From Ruegeria sp. THAF33 (lineage in GTDB: Bacteria; Pseudomonadota; Alphaproteobacteria; Rhodobacterales; Rhodobacteraceae): DNA of 64,000 nucleotides. Positions 9,218 to 18,806 of this stretch are shown one piece after another. Below the pieces are notes generated by a model. It saw only the letters and a program-made list of their open reading frames with translations, made no database searches and was not told the DNA's origin. The stretch lies in assembly GCF_009363615.1 (NCBI RefSeq), contig NZ_CP045384.1, forward strand, positions 3,222,501 to 3,286,500, read 5' to 3'. A program made the position numbers and the translations under genes. Numbering within the stretch: the first letter of the stretch is position 1; each line of letters starts with the position of its first letter.

Positions 9218-11848
9218 TTGTCCAACGTCACGCCAATGATGGCGCAATATCTGGAAATCAAAGAAGCCCACGCGGATGCTCTGCTGTTCTACCGCATGGG
9301 CGATTTCTACGAGATGTTCTTTGAAGACGCCGTGAACGCCGCCGAGGCGCTGGACATCGCCCTGACCAAACGCGGCAAACACAATGGCGAAGATATTCCG
9401 ATGTGCGGCGTGCCGGTGCATTCGGCCGAAGGCTATCTGCTGACGTTGATCCGCAAGGGCTTTCGCGTCGCCGTCTGCGAACAGATGGAAAGCCCGGCCG
9501 AGGCCAAGAAAAGAGGCTCTAAATCGGTGGTAAAGCGCGATGTGGTGCGCCTTGTCACCCCCGGCACCCTGACCGAGGACGCCCTGCTGGAGGCGCGCCG
9601 CCACAACTTTCTGGCCGCCTATGCCGAGGTGCGCGACGAGGCCGCGCTGGCCTGGGCGGACATCTCGACCGGGGCGTTTCACGTGATGCCGCTGACCTCG
9701 GTCCGCCTGAGCCCCGAGCTGGCCCGGCTGGCCCCGTCGGAACTGATCGTGGCAGACAGCGTGCAGGAAAAACTGAATGAGCCGGTCAGCGATTTGGGTA
9801 TTTCTCTCACCCCTGTCGGACGGGCCAGTTTTGACAGCACGGCGGCTGAAAAACGCATCTGCGGGTTGTTTCACGTGGGCACGCTGGACGCGTTCGGAAG
9901 CTTTGGACGCGCCGAAGTGTCCGCGATGGGCGCGCTGATCGATTACCTGGAGATCACACAGAAGGGCAAATTGCCCCTTTTGCAAACGCCGCTGAAAGAA
10001 TCCGAAGATCGCGTCGTGCAGATCGATGCGGCCACCCGCCGGAACCTGGAACTGACACGATCCCTGTCGGGTGGACGGGCCGGATCGCTGCTGGCGGTGG
10101 TGGACCGCACCGTGACCCCGGGCGGCGCGCGCCTGCTGGAACAACGCCTGTCCAGCCCCTCGCGCAATCTGGATGTCATCCACGCGCGGCTGGACGCGGT
10201 CGATTTTGCCGCCCAGGACAGCCTGATCACCGCCGATCTGCGCGAAGCCTTGCGCAAGACGCCCGATCTGGACCGCGCCCTGTCGCGCCTGTCGCTGGAC
10301 AGAGGCGGCCCGCGCGACTTGGCCGCCATCCGCAACGGGCTGTCGCAGGCGCAGGCAATTGCCGAAATCTGCGCGGATCAAGACCTGCCGGTGCTGCTGG
10401 CGACTGCGGTGCAGAACCTTGTGGGATTCGACGATCTGCTCGACCTGCTGGATCAGGCGCTGGTCGCCGACCCGCCGCTGCTGGCGCGCGATGGCGGCTT
10501 CATCGCGCCGGGCTTTGACGCCGAACTGGACGAGGCCCGCACCCTGCGGGACGAAGGCCGCTCGGTCATTGCCGGGTTTCAGCAGAAATACGCCGAACAC
10601 ACCGGCATCGCCTCGCTGAAAATTAAGCACAACAACGTGCTGGGCTATTTCATCGAAACCACGGCCACCCATGCTGAAAAGATGCTGAACCCGCCCTTCA
10701 GCGAGACCTATATCCACCGCCAGACCACCGCCAACCAGGTGCGGTTCACCACGGTTGAGCTCAGCGAGATCGAAACCCGCATCCTGAACGCCGGCAACCT
10801 GGCTCTTGAGATCGAAAAAAGGCTCTATCAAAGGCTTTCTGATGAGATTTTGAGCTTCGCTGCGCGACTTAATCAAGCCGCCCGAGGGCTGGCCGAACTG
10901 GATCAGACCACCGCGCTGGCAGATCTGGCCCGCGGAGAAAACTGGTGCAGACCACAGGTAGACACCTCCCGGGCGTTCAGTGTTCAGGGCGGTCGGCATC
11001 CGGTGGTAGAGCACGCGCTGCGCCAGCAAAACGGTAATGCCTTCATCGCCAATGACTGCGACCTAAGCGCAGAGGACGGCGCTGCCATCTGGTTGCTGAC
11101 CGGCCCCAACATGGCCGGTAAGTCGACCTTCCTGCGCCAGAATGCGCTGATCGCCCTGTTGGCCCAGATGGGCAGCTACGTCCCGGCCGAGCAAGCTCAT
11201 ATCGGCGTGGTCAGCCAGCTTTTCAGCCGCGTGGGCGCCTCTGACGATCTGGCAAGGGGCCGGTCGACATTCATGGTCGAGATGGTGGAAACCGCGGCCA
11301 TCCTCAACCAGGCCGATGACCGGGCGCTGGTGATCCTCGACGAAATCGGGCGTGGCACCGCCACCTATGACGGCCTGTCCATCGCCTGGGCCACGCTGGA
11401 GCATCTTCACGCCGCCAACCGCTGCCGCGCCCTGTTCGCCACCCATTACCACGAGCTGACCGCGCTGGCCGGCAAGCTGGAGGGCGTCGAAAACGCCACC
11501 GTCGCGGTCAAGGAATGGGACGGCGAGGTGATATTCCTGCACGAGGTCCACAAGGGCGCCGCCGACCGCTCCTATGGCGTGCAGGTCGCGCAATTGGCCG
11601 GGCTGCCCGCATCCGTGGTCGAACGCGCCCGCGTGGTTCTGGACCAGTTGGAGAAAACGGAACGCGAGGGCGGCAAGCAGAAGGCGCTGATCGACGATCT
11701 GCCGCTGTTTTCCGCCGCACCACCCCCGCCGCCGGTCCCGAAGACGTCGCCCGTCACCGATATGCTGGACCAGATCCTACCGGACGAGCTGACCCCGCGC
11801 GAAGCCTTGGATCTGATCTACAAACTGAAAGAGGCGGCCAGATCCTGA
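9218..11848 (+). CDS. mutS: DNA mismatch repair protein MutS
   Basis: MutS recognises mismatches and recruits MutL. The N-terminal mismatch-binding domain contains FYEMFFEDA. The C-terminal ATPase has Walker A GPNMAGKSTFLRQ, the STFMVEM signature, Walker B VILDEIGRGT and ATHYHELT. The length of 876 is typical. The chosen start is TTG at 9218 with GAGGGGAG 6-8 nt upstream; an ATG at 9236 (MMAQYLEIK) is the alternative and would remove six residues. No mutL is in the window. Confidence 0.97.
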   Translation: MSNVTPMMAQYLEIKEAHADALLFYRMGDFYEMFFEDAVNAAEALDIALTKRGKHNGEDIPMCGVPVHSAEGYLLTLIRKGFRVAVCEQMESPAEAKKRGSKSVVKRDVVRLVTPGTLTEDALLEARRHNFLAAYAEVRDEAALAWADISTGAFHVMPLTSVRLSPELARLAPSELIVADSVQEKLNEPVSDLGISLTPVGRASFDSTAAEKRICGLFHVGTLDAFGSFGRAEVSAMGALIDYLEITQKGKLPLLQTPLKESEDRVVQIDAATRRNLELTRSLSGGRAGSLLAVVDRTVTPGGARLLEQRLSSPSRNLDVIHARLDAVDFAAQDSLITADLREALRKTPDLDRALSRLSLDRGGPRDLAAIRNGLSQAQAIAEICADQDLPVLLATAVQNLVGFDDLLDLLDQALVADPPLLARDGGFIAPGFDAELDEARTLRDEGRSVIAGFQQKYAEHTGIASLKIKHNNVLGYFIETTATHAEKMLNPPFSETYIHRQTTANQVRFTTVELSEIETRILNAGNLALEIEKRLYQRLSDEILSFAARLNQAARGLAELDQTTALADLARGENWCRPQVDTSRAFSVQGGRHPVVEHALRQQNGNAFIANDCDLSAEDGAAIWLLTGPNMAGKSTFLRQNALIALLAQMGSYVPAEQAHIGVVSQLFSRVGASDDLARGRSTFMVEMVETAAILNQADDRALVILDEIGRGTATYDGLSIAWATLEHLHAANRCRALFATHYHELTALAGKLEGVENATVAVKEWDGEVIFLHEVHKGAADRSYGVQVAQLAGLPASVVERARVVLDQLEKTEREGGKQKALIDDLPLFSAAPPPPPVPKTSPVTDMLDQILPDELTPREALDLIYKLKEAARS

Positions 11849-11887
11849 CCGCCCCTTCATCTTTTCCCAAATACTCTCGCCGAAGGC

Positions 11888-11906
11888 ACGCGCCCAAGGG
11901 GCGCGT
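11888..11906. terminator. Strong hairpin between convergent mutS and grpE
   Basis: ACGCGCCC (11888-11895) pairs with GGGCGCGT (11899-11906) around a 3-nt loop. It lies in the 59-bp gap between the converging ends of mutS and grpE. There is no clear T-tract on either side, so it may work as a bidirectional stop, possibly Rho-assisted, or only protect 3' ends. Confidence 0.5.
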
Positions 11907-11907
11907 A

Positions 11908-12471
11908 TCAGCTTGCCGGGGTTGACGACACGCCCACCTGTGCCGGACGCAGCAGGCGATCGTGCAACATAAAACCTTCGGCGGACACCTGAATGATGTC
12001 TCCTGCCGTGGTTCCGGGAACAGGCGCCTCGAACATGGCCTCGTGCACGTTCGGATCAAACCGGTCGCCCACTTCGGGCGTGATCACTTCGATACCATGC
12101 TTGTGGAACACGTCCTTCAATGCACGCATGGTCAGTTCGACGCCTTCCAGCAGACCAGCAGCCACTTCTTTCTGCTCATCCGTCGCAGCATCAAGGGCCC
12201 TTTTCATGTTGTCATAGACGGGCAGCATATCGCGGGCCAGCTTGGACCCGCCATACTGTTCCGCATCGCGGCGCGCCTTGTCGCTGCGCTTGCGCATGTT
12301 TTCAGCATCCGCCAGCGCGCGCATGAACTTGTCTTTATAGTCATCCCGTTCGGCCCGCAGCGCGTCCAGTTCCAGTTCTTCTTCGCTGATATCCATCAGC
12401 TCGTCGGCCAGTTCCTCGGCCTCGGCGGTTGCGATATCGTCCAGAAAATCTTCGTTCTTCGGCTCTGCCAT
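11908..12471 (-). CDS. grpE: GrpE nucleotide exchange factor of DnaK
   Basis: The 187-residue cytoplasmic co-chaperone exchanges ADP for ATP on DnaK. It has an acidic N-terminus, a long coiled coil (about residues 30-95, with LRAERDDYKDKFMRALAD and MRKRSDKARRDA), and the C-terminal beta-domain ending with GDIIQVSAEGFMLHDRLLRPAQVGVS, close to the GrpE signature. It lies 10 bp downstream of hrcA, forming the usual heat-shock hrcA-grpE operon. Confidence 0.96.
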   Translation of the reverse strand: MAEPKNEDFLDDIATAEAEELADELMDISEEELELDALRAERDDYKDKFMRALADAENMRKRSDKARRDAEQYGGSKLARDMLPVYDNMKRALDAATDEQKEVAAGLLEGVELTMRALKDVFHKHGIEVITPEVGDRFDPNVHEAMFEAPVPGTTAGDIIQVSAEGFMLHDRLLRPAQVGVSSTPAS

Positions 12472-12481
12472 CTTTTACCCT

Positions 12482-13546
12482 CTAGCTCCGGTCGGATATC
12501 AGCTTGCCGACCAGTTGCGCCGTATAGTCCACGATCGGTACGATCCGCCCATAGTTCAGACGGGTGGGTCCGATAACCCCAACCGCACCGATTATCTTTC
12601 GATCAGCGTTCATATAAGGAGACACCACCAAAGAGGAACCCGAAAGTGAGAAAAGTTTGTTCTCAGAGCCGATAAAAATGCGCACACCCTCGCCTTCTTC
12701 GGTCAATTCAAGGAATTCGGCGATGTCTCGCTTGCGTTCAAGGTCATCGAACAGGGTGCGGATGCGGTCAAGTTCCTCGGCCTGACCGGGTTCGTTCAAA
12801 AGATTCGCGCGCCCGCGCACGATCAATCGGGCCGAGTCGCTTCCGTCTCCGTCCCAAACGGCCATTCCGCTTTCGACCATCTCACGCGCCAGGGTGTCGA
12901 TTTCCTGCTTACGCGCATCGATCTGAGTCTGCATCTGCCGCCGCACTTCGCTGAGTGTCCGCCCCTCGATAAGTGCGTTCAGGAAATTCGCGGCCTCGCG
13001 CATTGAACTGGGAGTTTGCCCGGGCGGCGGCGTGAACAGCCGGTTTTCCACATGTCCGTCCGAGAAAACCAAAACCACCAAAGCCCGGTCATGGCCCAGA
13101 GAAACAAATTCGATATGTTTGATTTCCGATTCATGCTTGGGCGTCAAAACCAGCGAGGCCCCTTGTGTCACGTTTGACAAGGCAGACCCGACACGGTCCA
13201 GCATTCCACCAACATCACCCGTGTTAGAGCCTAATGTCTGTTCCAGTTTCTGCCGGTCATCTGCACCCAGGTCGCCGACCTCAAGCAATCCGTCCACAAA
13301 CATTCTCAGACCTTGCTGCGTCGGGATTCGACCGGCGCTGACATGGGGGCTGTCCAGAAGGCCCAGAAACTCCAGATCCTGCATCACATTGCGGACAGTT
13401 GCGGCGCTGACTTTTTCGGACAACGTACGTGTCAAAGTACGGCTGCCGACGGGCTCTCCGCTTTCCAGATAGCTCTCGACAATCAGCCGGAACACTTCTC
13501 GTGACCGGTCGTTCATCTCGTCCAGTATCTTGCTCGCTTCGCTCAT
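12482..13546 (-). CDS. hrcA: Heat-inducible transcription repressor HrcA
   Basis: HrcA represses chaperone operons by binding CIRCE elements. The 354-residue protein has an N-terminal winged helix (residues about 5-80, with SVAATVRNVMQDLE-like sequence recognisable as SAATVRNVM), then a GAF-like dimerisation region and a conserved C-terminus LNYGRIVPIVDYTAQLVGKLI. It leads an operon with grpE and is divergent from rph. I find no CIRCE inverted repeat (TTAGCACTC-N9-GAGTGCTAA) upstream, so it does not appear to autoregulate through that site here. Confidence 0.96.
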   Translation of the reverse strand: MSEASKILDEMNDRSREVFRLIVESYLESGEPVGSRTLTRTLSEKVSAATVRNVMQDLEFLGLLDSPHVSAGRIPTQQGLRMFVDGLLEVGDLGADDRQKLEQTLGSNTGDVGGMLDRVGSALSNVTQGASLVLTPKHESEIKHIEFVSLGHDRALVVLVFSDGHVENRLFTPPPGQTPSSMREAANFLNALIEGRTLSEVRRQMQTQIDARKQEIDTLAREMVESGMAVWDGDGSDSARLIVRGRANLLNEPGQAEELDRIRTLFDDLERKRDIAEFLELTEEGEGVRIFIGSENKLFSLSGSSLVVSPYMNADRKIIGAVGVIGPTRLNYGRIVPIVDYTAQLVGKLISDRS

Positions 13547-13569
13547 CCGTGTTCCCCTGCTCGCTTGTC

Positions 13570-13597
13570 ATTAAATAGCAGGCAAATGAAAGGTCAA
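13570..13597 (-). promoter_or_regulatory. Candidate sigma70-type promoter for hrcA-grpE
   Basis: On the minus strand TTGACC (13597-13592) and TTTAAT (13575-13570) are separated by 16 nt. Both hexamers differ from consensus at one position. It lies about 24-50 bp upstream of the hrcA start. This is inferred from sequence only. Confidence 0.45.
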
Positions 13598-13600
13598 TCG

Positions 13601-13639
13601 GGGTTGCATCGTAACGCTGCGGGGCGTTATCCCCAACCC
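13601..13639. promoter_or_regulatory. Imperfect inverted repeat in the hrcA-rph divergent region
   Basis: The outer arms GGGTTG (13601-13606) and CAACCC (13634-13639) enclose perfect inner arms TAACGC (13612-13617) and GCGTTA (13624-13629). The element sits between the hrcA promoter and the rph start. It could be an operator or an RNA hairpin in the rph leader. It does not resemble CIRCE. Confidence 0.35.
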
Positions 13640-13658
13640 AGCAAACAAAGGAATTCCG

Positions 13659-14372
13659 ATGCGACCCTCTGGAAGAGATTTAAGTGAAATGCGCGCCGTT
13701 TCAATCGAGACGGGAGTCACGAAACATGCCGAAGGTTCCTGCCTGATCAAAATGGGCGACACGCATGTTTTGTGCACCGCCACGATCGAAGATCGCGTGC
13801 CGCCGTTTATCAAGGGCTCGGGCCTGGGATGGGTCACAGCCGAATACGGCATGTTGCCCCGCGCCACCAATACGCGGATGCGGCGCGAGGCGGCCGCGGG
13901 CAAACAGGGGGGCCGTACGGTCGAAATCCAGCGCCTGATCGGCCGCGCCCTGCGCGCCGGCGTTGATCGGGTTGCTCTGGGTGAGCGTCAGATCACCGTG
14001 GACTGTGATGTGATCCAGGCCGATGGCGGCACCCGCTGCGCCTCGATCACCGGCGGCTGGGTCGCGCTGCGGCTGGCGGTGAACAAGTTGATGAAGGCCG
14101 GCGATGTGATCTCGGACCCGCTGGTTGATCCGGTCGCGGCCGTGTCCTGTGGTATTTATGCAGGTCAGCCGGTGCTGGACCTTGATTACCCCGAAGACAG
14201 CGAAGCAGGCGTAGATGGCAACTTCATCATGACCGGATCCGGCAAACTGATCGAAGTACAGATGAGCGCCGAAGGCTCGGTCTTCAGCCGCGCCCAAATG
14301 GATCAACTGATGGATCTGGCGGAAAAAGGCGTGTCCGAACTGGCGACCGCGCAAAAGGCCGCCACCGCATGA
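13659..14372 (+). CDS. rph: Ribonuclease PH
   Basis: The phosphorolytic exoribonuclease trims tRNA 3' ends. The 237-residue length is standard. Family motifs include MRPSGR at the start, RRE (near residue 72) and the signature [23 protein letters not shown] lies 8 nt upstream of the ATG. It overlaps rdgB by 4 bp (ATGA), heading an rph-rdgB-hemW-DUF454 operon that is common in alphaproteobacteria. Confidence 0.97.
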   Translation: MRPSGRDLSEMRAVSIETGVTKHAEGSCLIKMGDTHVLCTATIEDRVPPFIKGSGLGWVTAEYGMLPRATNTRMRREAAAGKQGGRTVEIQRLIGRALRAGVDRVALGERQITVDCDVIQADGGTRCASITGGWVALRLAVNKLMKAGDVISDPLVDPVAAVSCGIYAGQPVLDLDYPEDSEAGVDGNFIMTGSGKLIEVQMSAEGSVFSRAQMDQLMDLAEKGVSELATAQKAATA

Positions 14373-14983
14373 CCCGCAAGTTCGACGGCGACAGATTGCT
14401 GGTCGCCACCCACAACAAAGGCAAGCTTGAGGAGATGGCGCATCTGCTCGAGCCCTTTGGCGTGACGGTCGTGGGCGCGGCCGAGATGGACCTGCCCGAG
14501 CCGGAAGAGACCGAGGACACATTTGTCGGCAACGCCCGGATAAAGGCTCACGCCGCCGCACAGGCCACCGGACTGCCCGCCCTGTCCGACGATTCCGGGA
14601 TCACCATCGACGCGCTGAACGGAGCGCCGGGCGTGTACACGGCTGATTGGGCCGAAACCGGAAATGGCCGCGATTTTCTGATGGCCATGACCCGCGCCCA
14701 TGATGAGCTCGAAGCAAAAAACGCACCGCACCCCCGCACGGCCCAATTCCGCTGCACGTTGGTTCTGGCCTGGCCCGACGGGCACGACGAGGTGTTCGAA
14801 GGCGTCGCGCCCGGTCATCTGGTCTGGCCGATCCGCGGCAAGGATGGGTTCGGCTATGACCCGATGTTTGTCCCCGACGGCTACGACATTACCTTTGCCG
14901 AGATGGATCGCTGGGAAAAAAACAAGATCAGCCATCGTGGTCGCGCGGTGGAAATGTTCGTGAAAGGCTGCTTTGGCGGATGA
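14369..14983 (+). CDS. rdgB: XTP/dITP diphosphatase (non-canonical purine NTPase)
   Basis: The HAM1/RdgB enzyme hydrolyses XTP and dITP to monophosphates, keeping deaminated purines out of DNA. The 204-residue protein has the substrate motif [11 protein letters not shown] near the N-terminus, the catalytic region [19 protein letters not shown], and the C-terminal [10 protein letters not shown]. It is coupled to rph (ATGA) and overlaps hemW by 11 bp. Confidence 0.96.
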   Translation: MTRKFDGDRLLVATHNKGKLEEMAHLLEPFGVTVVGAAEMDLPEPEETEDTFVGNARIKAHAAAQATGLPALSDDSGITIDALNGAPGVYTADWAETGNGRDFLMAMTRAHDELEAKNAPHPRTAQFRCTLVLAWPDGHDEVFEGVAPGHLVWPIRGKDGFGYDPMFVPDGYDITFAEMDRWEKNKISHRGRAVEMFVKGCFGG

Positions 14984-16127
14984 TTGGCGCAACGGGGGCT
15001 TTGGCCTGTACGTGCATTGGCCCTTTTGCGAGGCCAAATGCCCCTATTGCGACTTCAACAGCCATGTTTCCAAAAATATTGATCAAAAACAATGGCTTGA
15101 CTCCTATCTGTCCGAGCTTCATCGATCCGCTGCCGAAACGCCCGATCGGGTTCTGAACACGATCTTCTTTGGCGGCGGCACCCCGTCGCTGATGGCGCCC
15201 GAAACCGTGGCCGCCGTGATCGACACCGCCCGCGCCCTGTGGCGGCCCGCCAATGACATGGAAATCACCCTCGAGGCCAATCCCGGTTCGGTCGAGGCCG
15301 GGCGGTTCGCCGCCTATCGCGATGCGGGCGTGAACCGGGTTTCGATGGGCATTCAGGCAATGAATGACGAAGACCTGAGGCGGCTGGGCCGCATCCACAC
15401 CGCGGCAGAGGCCCGCGCCGCCTTTGACATCGCCCGCAACTGTTTCAACCGGGTCAGCTTTGACCTGATCTATGCGCGCCAACACCAGACACTGGACGCC
15501 TGGCAAGAGGAACTGACCCAAGCGCTATCGATGGCCATCGACCACCTGTCGCTCTATCAATTGACGATCGAAGACGGGACGGCCTTTGGGGATCGATACG
15601 CCGTCGGTAAGTTACGCGGCTTGCCCGAAGATGACAGTGCGGCCGACATGTATCTGGCCACGCAGGAAATCTGCGAAGCGCATGGCTTGCCGGCCTATGA
15701 AGTTTCGAACCATGCCCGACCTGGCGCAGAATCGCAGCACAACCTGATTTACTGGCGATACGGCGATTATGTCGGTATCGGCCCCGGCGCCCATGGGAGG
15801 ATTACCCTGAATGGTCAGAAATACGCGACCGAAACCTATCTGAACCCCCAGCGTTGGCTTGATGCCGCCAATCAAGGCAGTGGTGAAAAGAATCGCAGCG
15901 CGTTGCCCCTTGAAGATCAGGCAAATGAATACCTTATGATGGGTATGAGAATTACTGAGGGACTAGATATGGACAGGTGGCAAAGTTTGTCTGGCCGCTC
16001 TCTTCCCTCTGAAACCATAGATCATCTGACCGACATCAACATGGTTCGGCGCAGCAACGGGCGCCTCATCGCCACATCAGATGGGCGCGCCGTATTGAAC
16101 GCAGTCATCCGGGAGCTGTTGGACTGA
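14973..16127 (+). CDS. hemW: HemW, radical SAM heme chaperone
   Basis: This 384-residue radical-SAM protein has the cluster motif CEAKCPYC (CxxxCxxC) close to the N-terminus, followed by GGGTPSLM. The family was long annotated as oxygen-independent coproporphyrinogen oxidase, but members of this size are now regarded as heme chaperones that load heme into membrane acceptors. HemN and HemW are separated here mainly by length and the absence of an extended N-terminus, so some doubt remains. The TTG start at 14973 lies inside the rdgB end with GAAAGG upstream. Confidence 0.88.
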   Translation: MADDWRNGGFGLYVHWPFCEAKCPYCDFNSHVSKNIDQKQWLDSYLSELHRSAAETPDRVLNTIFFGGGTPSLMAPETVAAVIDTARALWRPANDMEITLEANPGSVEAGRFAAYRDAGVNRVSMGIQAMNDEDLRRLGRIHTAAEARAAFDIARNCFNRVSFDLIYARQHQTLDAWQEELTQALSMAIDHLSLYQLTIEDGTAFGDRYAVGKLRGLPEDDSAADMYLATQEICEAHGLPAYEVSNHARPGAESQHNLIYWRYGDYVGIGPGAHGRITLNGQKYATETYLNPQRWLDAANQGSGEKNRSALPLEDQANEYLMMGMRITEGLDMDRWQSLSGRSLPSETIDHLTDINMVRRSNGRLIATSDGRAVLNAVIRELLD

Positions 16128-16129
16128 GC

Positions 16130-16483
16130 ATGCAGTATCTTTGGGCCGGACTGGGATTGCTTTGTGTTGCCATGGCGGCTGTTGGGGTTGTCCTGCCCCT
16201 TCTTCCTACGGTGCCTTTTCTTCTGCTTGCCGCGTTTTTCTTCGCCCGCTCATCCTCGCGGCTGCACAATTGGCTTGTGACCCATAACCTTTTTGGGCCA
16301 CTGATTCTTGATTGGCAAAGCTCCGGCGCCATTCGACCAGCCGCAAAAAAGGCGGCAACCGTCTCGATCGCCGCCGTTTTCGGACTCTCTGTTTTGTTGT
16401 CAGCACCGCTTTTCGTGTTGATCATTCAGGCGGTTGTGCTGGGCGGTGTCATGATCTTTATCTGGTCACGTCCTAACGGCTGA
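16130..16483 (+). CDS. DUF454 (YbaN-like) small inner-membrane protein
   Basis: The 117-residue protein has three hydrophobic segments and the family motif GVVLPLLPTVPFLLLAAFFFARSS, then SSRLHNWLVTHNLFGPLI. YbaN/DUF454 proteins are small membrane proteins of unknown function. It follows hemW by 2 bp, at the end of the operon. Its last 11 bp overlap the 3' end of parB on the opposite strand. Confidence 0.85.
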   Translation: MQYLWAGLGLLCVAMAAVGVVLPLLPTVPFLLLAAFFFARSSSRLHNWLVTHNLFGPLILDWQSSGAIRPAAKKAATVSIAAVFGLSVLLSAPLFVLIIQAVVLGGVMIFIWSRPNG

Positions 16484-17369
16484 GCTTGGCGCACAAGTCG
16501 TCCAACTGATCCAGATTTTCGTAGGTCAGAACAACTTGTCCCGTTTCCGTTCCGGCCTTGTGATTGATTGACACTTTCATCGCCAGGATCGCGGACAGGT
16601 CTTTTTCCAAGGCACGTGTGTCTGCATCCTTTCCGGCATCCAGATTTCTGGAGCGGGGTGCAGAACGCTCGGCACTGCCTTGCTGCTGTTTTTTGACCAA
16701 AGCCTCGGTTGCGCGCACCGACAAGCCATCCTTGACGATATGTTTCGCAAGTTCCGACGGATTTTCCGCCGTAATCAGTGCCCTGGCGTGCCCCGCAGAC
16801 AATTTACCTTCAATAACAAGGGTTTGCACATCTAACGGCAAGGACAGAAGCCGTAAAAGATTTGCGATGTGGCTGCGGCTTTTGCCTAGGGCCTCGGCAA
16901 GCTTTTCCTGTGTATGACCAAATCGGTCCATCAACTGCTTGTAGCCGGCGGCCTCTTCCACCGCGTTCAGATCCGCGCGTTGGATGTTTTCGATAATCGC
17001 AACTTCCAACACTTCCGTATCATCGAATTCACGCACAATCACCGGGATATCATGCAGCTGCGCCATCTGCGCCGCACGCCAACGGCGTTCCCCCGCGACG
17101 ATTTCGTATTCATCGGACCCCGTCGCGCGAACAATCAAGGGCTGAATGATACCTTTTTCCTTGACCGACGCTGCCAGCTCGTCCAACTGCTCGGGCATAA
17201 ATGTCCGGCGCGGCTGGTTGGGGTTGGCTTTCAACTTTTCAATCGGGACTTTCAGATCCGGTCTGCGTGCATCCGTTGAAATCCGGCCTTCTGATTCAGG
17301 ATTCACATCCGCCATAAGGGCAGACAACCCCCGCCCCAAACCTCTGGACTTTGCTTTCTTGGCGCTCAT
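16473..17369 (-). CDS. parB: Chromosome-partitioning protein ParB
   Basis: The 298-residue ParB is a CTP-dependent clamp that loads at parS and spreads along DNA. The N-terminal domain includes the CTP-binding motif GERRWRAAQ, the central helix-turn-helix region lies around TQEKLAEALGKSRSHIANLLRLL, and the C-terminus ends with a dimerisation segment. It follows parA by 20 bp. Two perfect copies of the parS palindrome occur 1.4 and 3.3 kb away. Confidence 0.97.
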   Translation of the reverse strand: MSAKKAKSRGLGRGLSALMADVNPESEGRISTDARRPDLKVPIEKLKANPNQPRRTFMPEQLDELAASVKEKGIIQPLIVRATGSDEYEIVAGERRWRAAQMAQLHDIPVIVREFDDTEVLEVAIIENIQRADLNAVEEAAGYKQLMDRFGHTQEKLAEALGKSRSHIANLLRLLSLPLDVQTLVIEGKLSAGHARALITAENPSELAKHIVKDGLSVRATEALVKKQQQGSAERSAPRSRNLDAGKDADTRALEKDLSAILAMKVSINHKAGTETGQVVLTYENLDQLDDLCAKLSR

Positions 17370-17389
17370 GTCGCCCTCCTCGTTCCCGC

Positions 17390-18193
17390 TCAGGCAGCGG
17401 TCTTATTGTTCTTGTGCAAGATCTCACGAGCAAGATGCCGGTAGGCCATGGCCCCAAGCGATCCCGAGTCATATTGCAAAACAGGCAGCGCATATGACGG
17501 CGCTTCGCTGACCCGCACATTTCTGGGTATTTTCGTTTTAAAGACCATCTCACCCAGATTGTCACGCGCGTCCTTTTCAACCTGACGGGACAAGTTGTTG
17601 CGGTTGTCATACATGGTCAACACAATACCTTCGATTCTCAGATCCGGGTTAGCCGTTTGGCGGACCTCTCGAATCGTGAGCATCAGTTGTGAAAGCCCTT
17701 CAAGGGCAAAGAACTCGCTCTGCAGCGGAACAAGCACCGAATGCGAAGCAACCATTGCATTCACGGTCAGCAAGTTTAAGGACGGCGGGCAGTCGATAAG
17801 CACAAAATCCAGTTCAAACGCATCTATGGCTGGCTGCCTCAAAGCATCATGCAAAAGATAGCTACGTTTTTCGTTGGAGATCAGTTCAATATCGGCGGAA
17901 CTCAGATCAACGGTCGCCGGAACAACGAAAAGACCTTCGATTTCAGTCTCCTGAACGACGGCCTCCAATGGCGCGTCGTCAAGGATCAGATCATAAGTTG
18001 TCCAGTCTCGATCTTCGACACCCAAACCTGTCGAAGCATTCCCCTGCGGGTCAAGGTCAACCACCAGAACCCGACACCCGGATTCGGCCAATCCTGCTGC
18101 AAGGTTGATTGCTGTGGTTGTTTTTCCGACCCCACCCTTCTGATTGGCAACAGCAATTATCCGAGGCCCTGAAGGTCGAGACAAATCAACCAC
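17390..18193 (-). CDS. parA: Chromosome-partitioning ATPase ParA
   Basis: The Walker-type ParA ATPase drives origin segregation with ParB. The deviant Walker A NQKGGVGKTTTAINLA is close to the N-terminus, and Walker A' and B follow (VLVVDLDPQGN, FVLIDCPPSL). I prefer the GTG at 18193 (MVDLSRPSG, 267 residues) because GGAG lies 6 nt upstream; an ATG at 18205 would add four residues but has no good ribosome site. It overlaps the 3' end of rsmG by 8 bp, giving an mnmG-rsmG-parA-parB run. Confidence 0.96.
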   Translation of the reverse strand: MVDLSRPSGPRIIAVANQKGGVGKTTTAINLAAGLAESGCRVLVVDLDPQGNASTGLGVEDRDWTTYDLILDDAPLEAVVQETEIEGLFVVPATVDLSSADIELISNEKRSYLLHDALRQPAIDAFELDFVLIDCPPSLNLLTVNAMVASHSVLVPLQSEFFALEGLSQLMLTIREVRQTANPDLRIEGIVLTMYDNRNNLSRQVEKDARDNLGEMVFKTKIPRNVRVSEAPSYALPVLQYDSGSLGAMAYRHLAREILHKNNKTAA

Positions 18194-18806
18194 GTGATAC
18201 TCCATTTATCTTAAGGATAACGGCTTGAGGTTCAGTTAAACTTGTAATCGCCTCAGCTTCGAAATTCCATTCCTCACGTGCGTCTTCCAGCTCTTTTTTC
18301 CAATTTGCACCTTTGGGCAACAACGCTGTCCCGTTGGTGTGTAAATGCCTGTCACAAAAGGACAACAGGGTGCGCAAGTCAGCCAGCGCTCGGGCGGAAA
18401 CTATGTTTGCAGCCAAAGGATCAACCGATTCTATCCTTTTTGAAGTAACCGTGCATTTTATACCGCATTCCCGCGCAACGCTGCGCAAGAAAGCCGATTT
18501 CCGCTGGTCGCTCTCGATCATATTGAATGCGGCGCCTGGGTTTTCTTCCGCGGCGATGATGGCGCAGACCATACCCGGGAATCCGCCTCCGCTTCCCAGG
18601 TCCGCCCAGGTGTCAAACCTGTCAGCGCACCGATAGACTTGCACCGAATCCAGAATATGCCGGTCCCAGATATGCTCCAAACTGTTCTTCGACACGAGGT
18701 TGATCTTAGGATTCCAACGCTTCACCAGATCAACATAGGTCACGAGGCGATCGAATGTTTCACGTGAAACATTTAGGTCTCCAAACTTCGAATAATCAAC
18801 CATCAT
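18186..18806 (-). CDS. rsmG: 16S rRNA (guanine-N7) methyltransferase RsmG
   Basis: RsmG (GidB) methylates G527 of 16S rRNA (E. coli numbering) using SAM. The 206-residue protein has the SAM-binding motif [12 protein letters not shown]. Its start overlaps the mnmG stop (ATGA). Codons about 12-17 (VSRETF) are read through a perfect parS site at 18756-18771, so this stretch of protein sequence is constrained by the DNA element. Confidence 0.95.
   Translation of the reverse strand: MMVDYSKFGDLNVSRETFDRLVTYVDLVKRWNPKINLVSKNSLEHIWDRHILDSVQVYRCADRFDTWADLGSGGGFPGMVCAIIAAEENPGAAFNMIESDQRKSAFLRSVARECGIKCTVTSKRIESVDPLAANIVSARALADLRTLLSFCDRHLHTNGTALLPKGANWKKELEDAREEWNFEAEAITSLTEPQAVILKINGVSRG
18756..18771. 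promoter_or_regulatory. parS site 1 (ParB binding), inside rsmG
   Basis: The sequence is TGTTTCACGTGAAACA, a perfect 16-bp palindrome identical to the canonical bacterial parS. It lies in the 5' end of the rsmG coding sequence, about 1.4 kb from parB and 5.1 kb from the putative origin. Confidence 0.93.

Noticed and set aside
9868..9878. Partial parS (TGTTTCACGTG) within mutS
   Set aside because: Only the left 11 bases match and the right arm is lost (GGCAC), so the palindrome is broken. Probably chance.
9137..11029. Long open frame (about 630 codons) antisense to mutS
   Set aside because: It lies wholly opposite conserved mutS, its translation has no recognisable domain, and GC-rich codon bias commonly opens the antisense frame.
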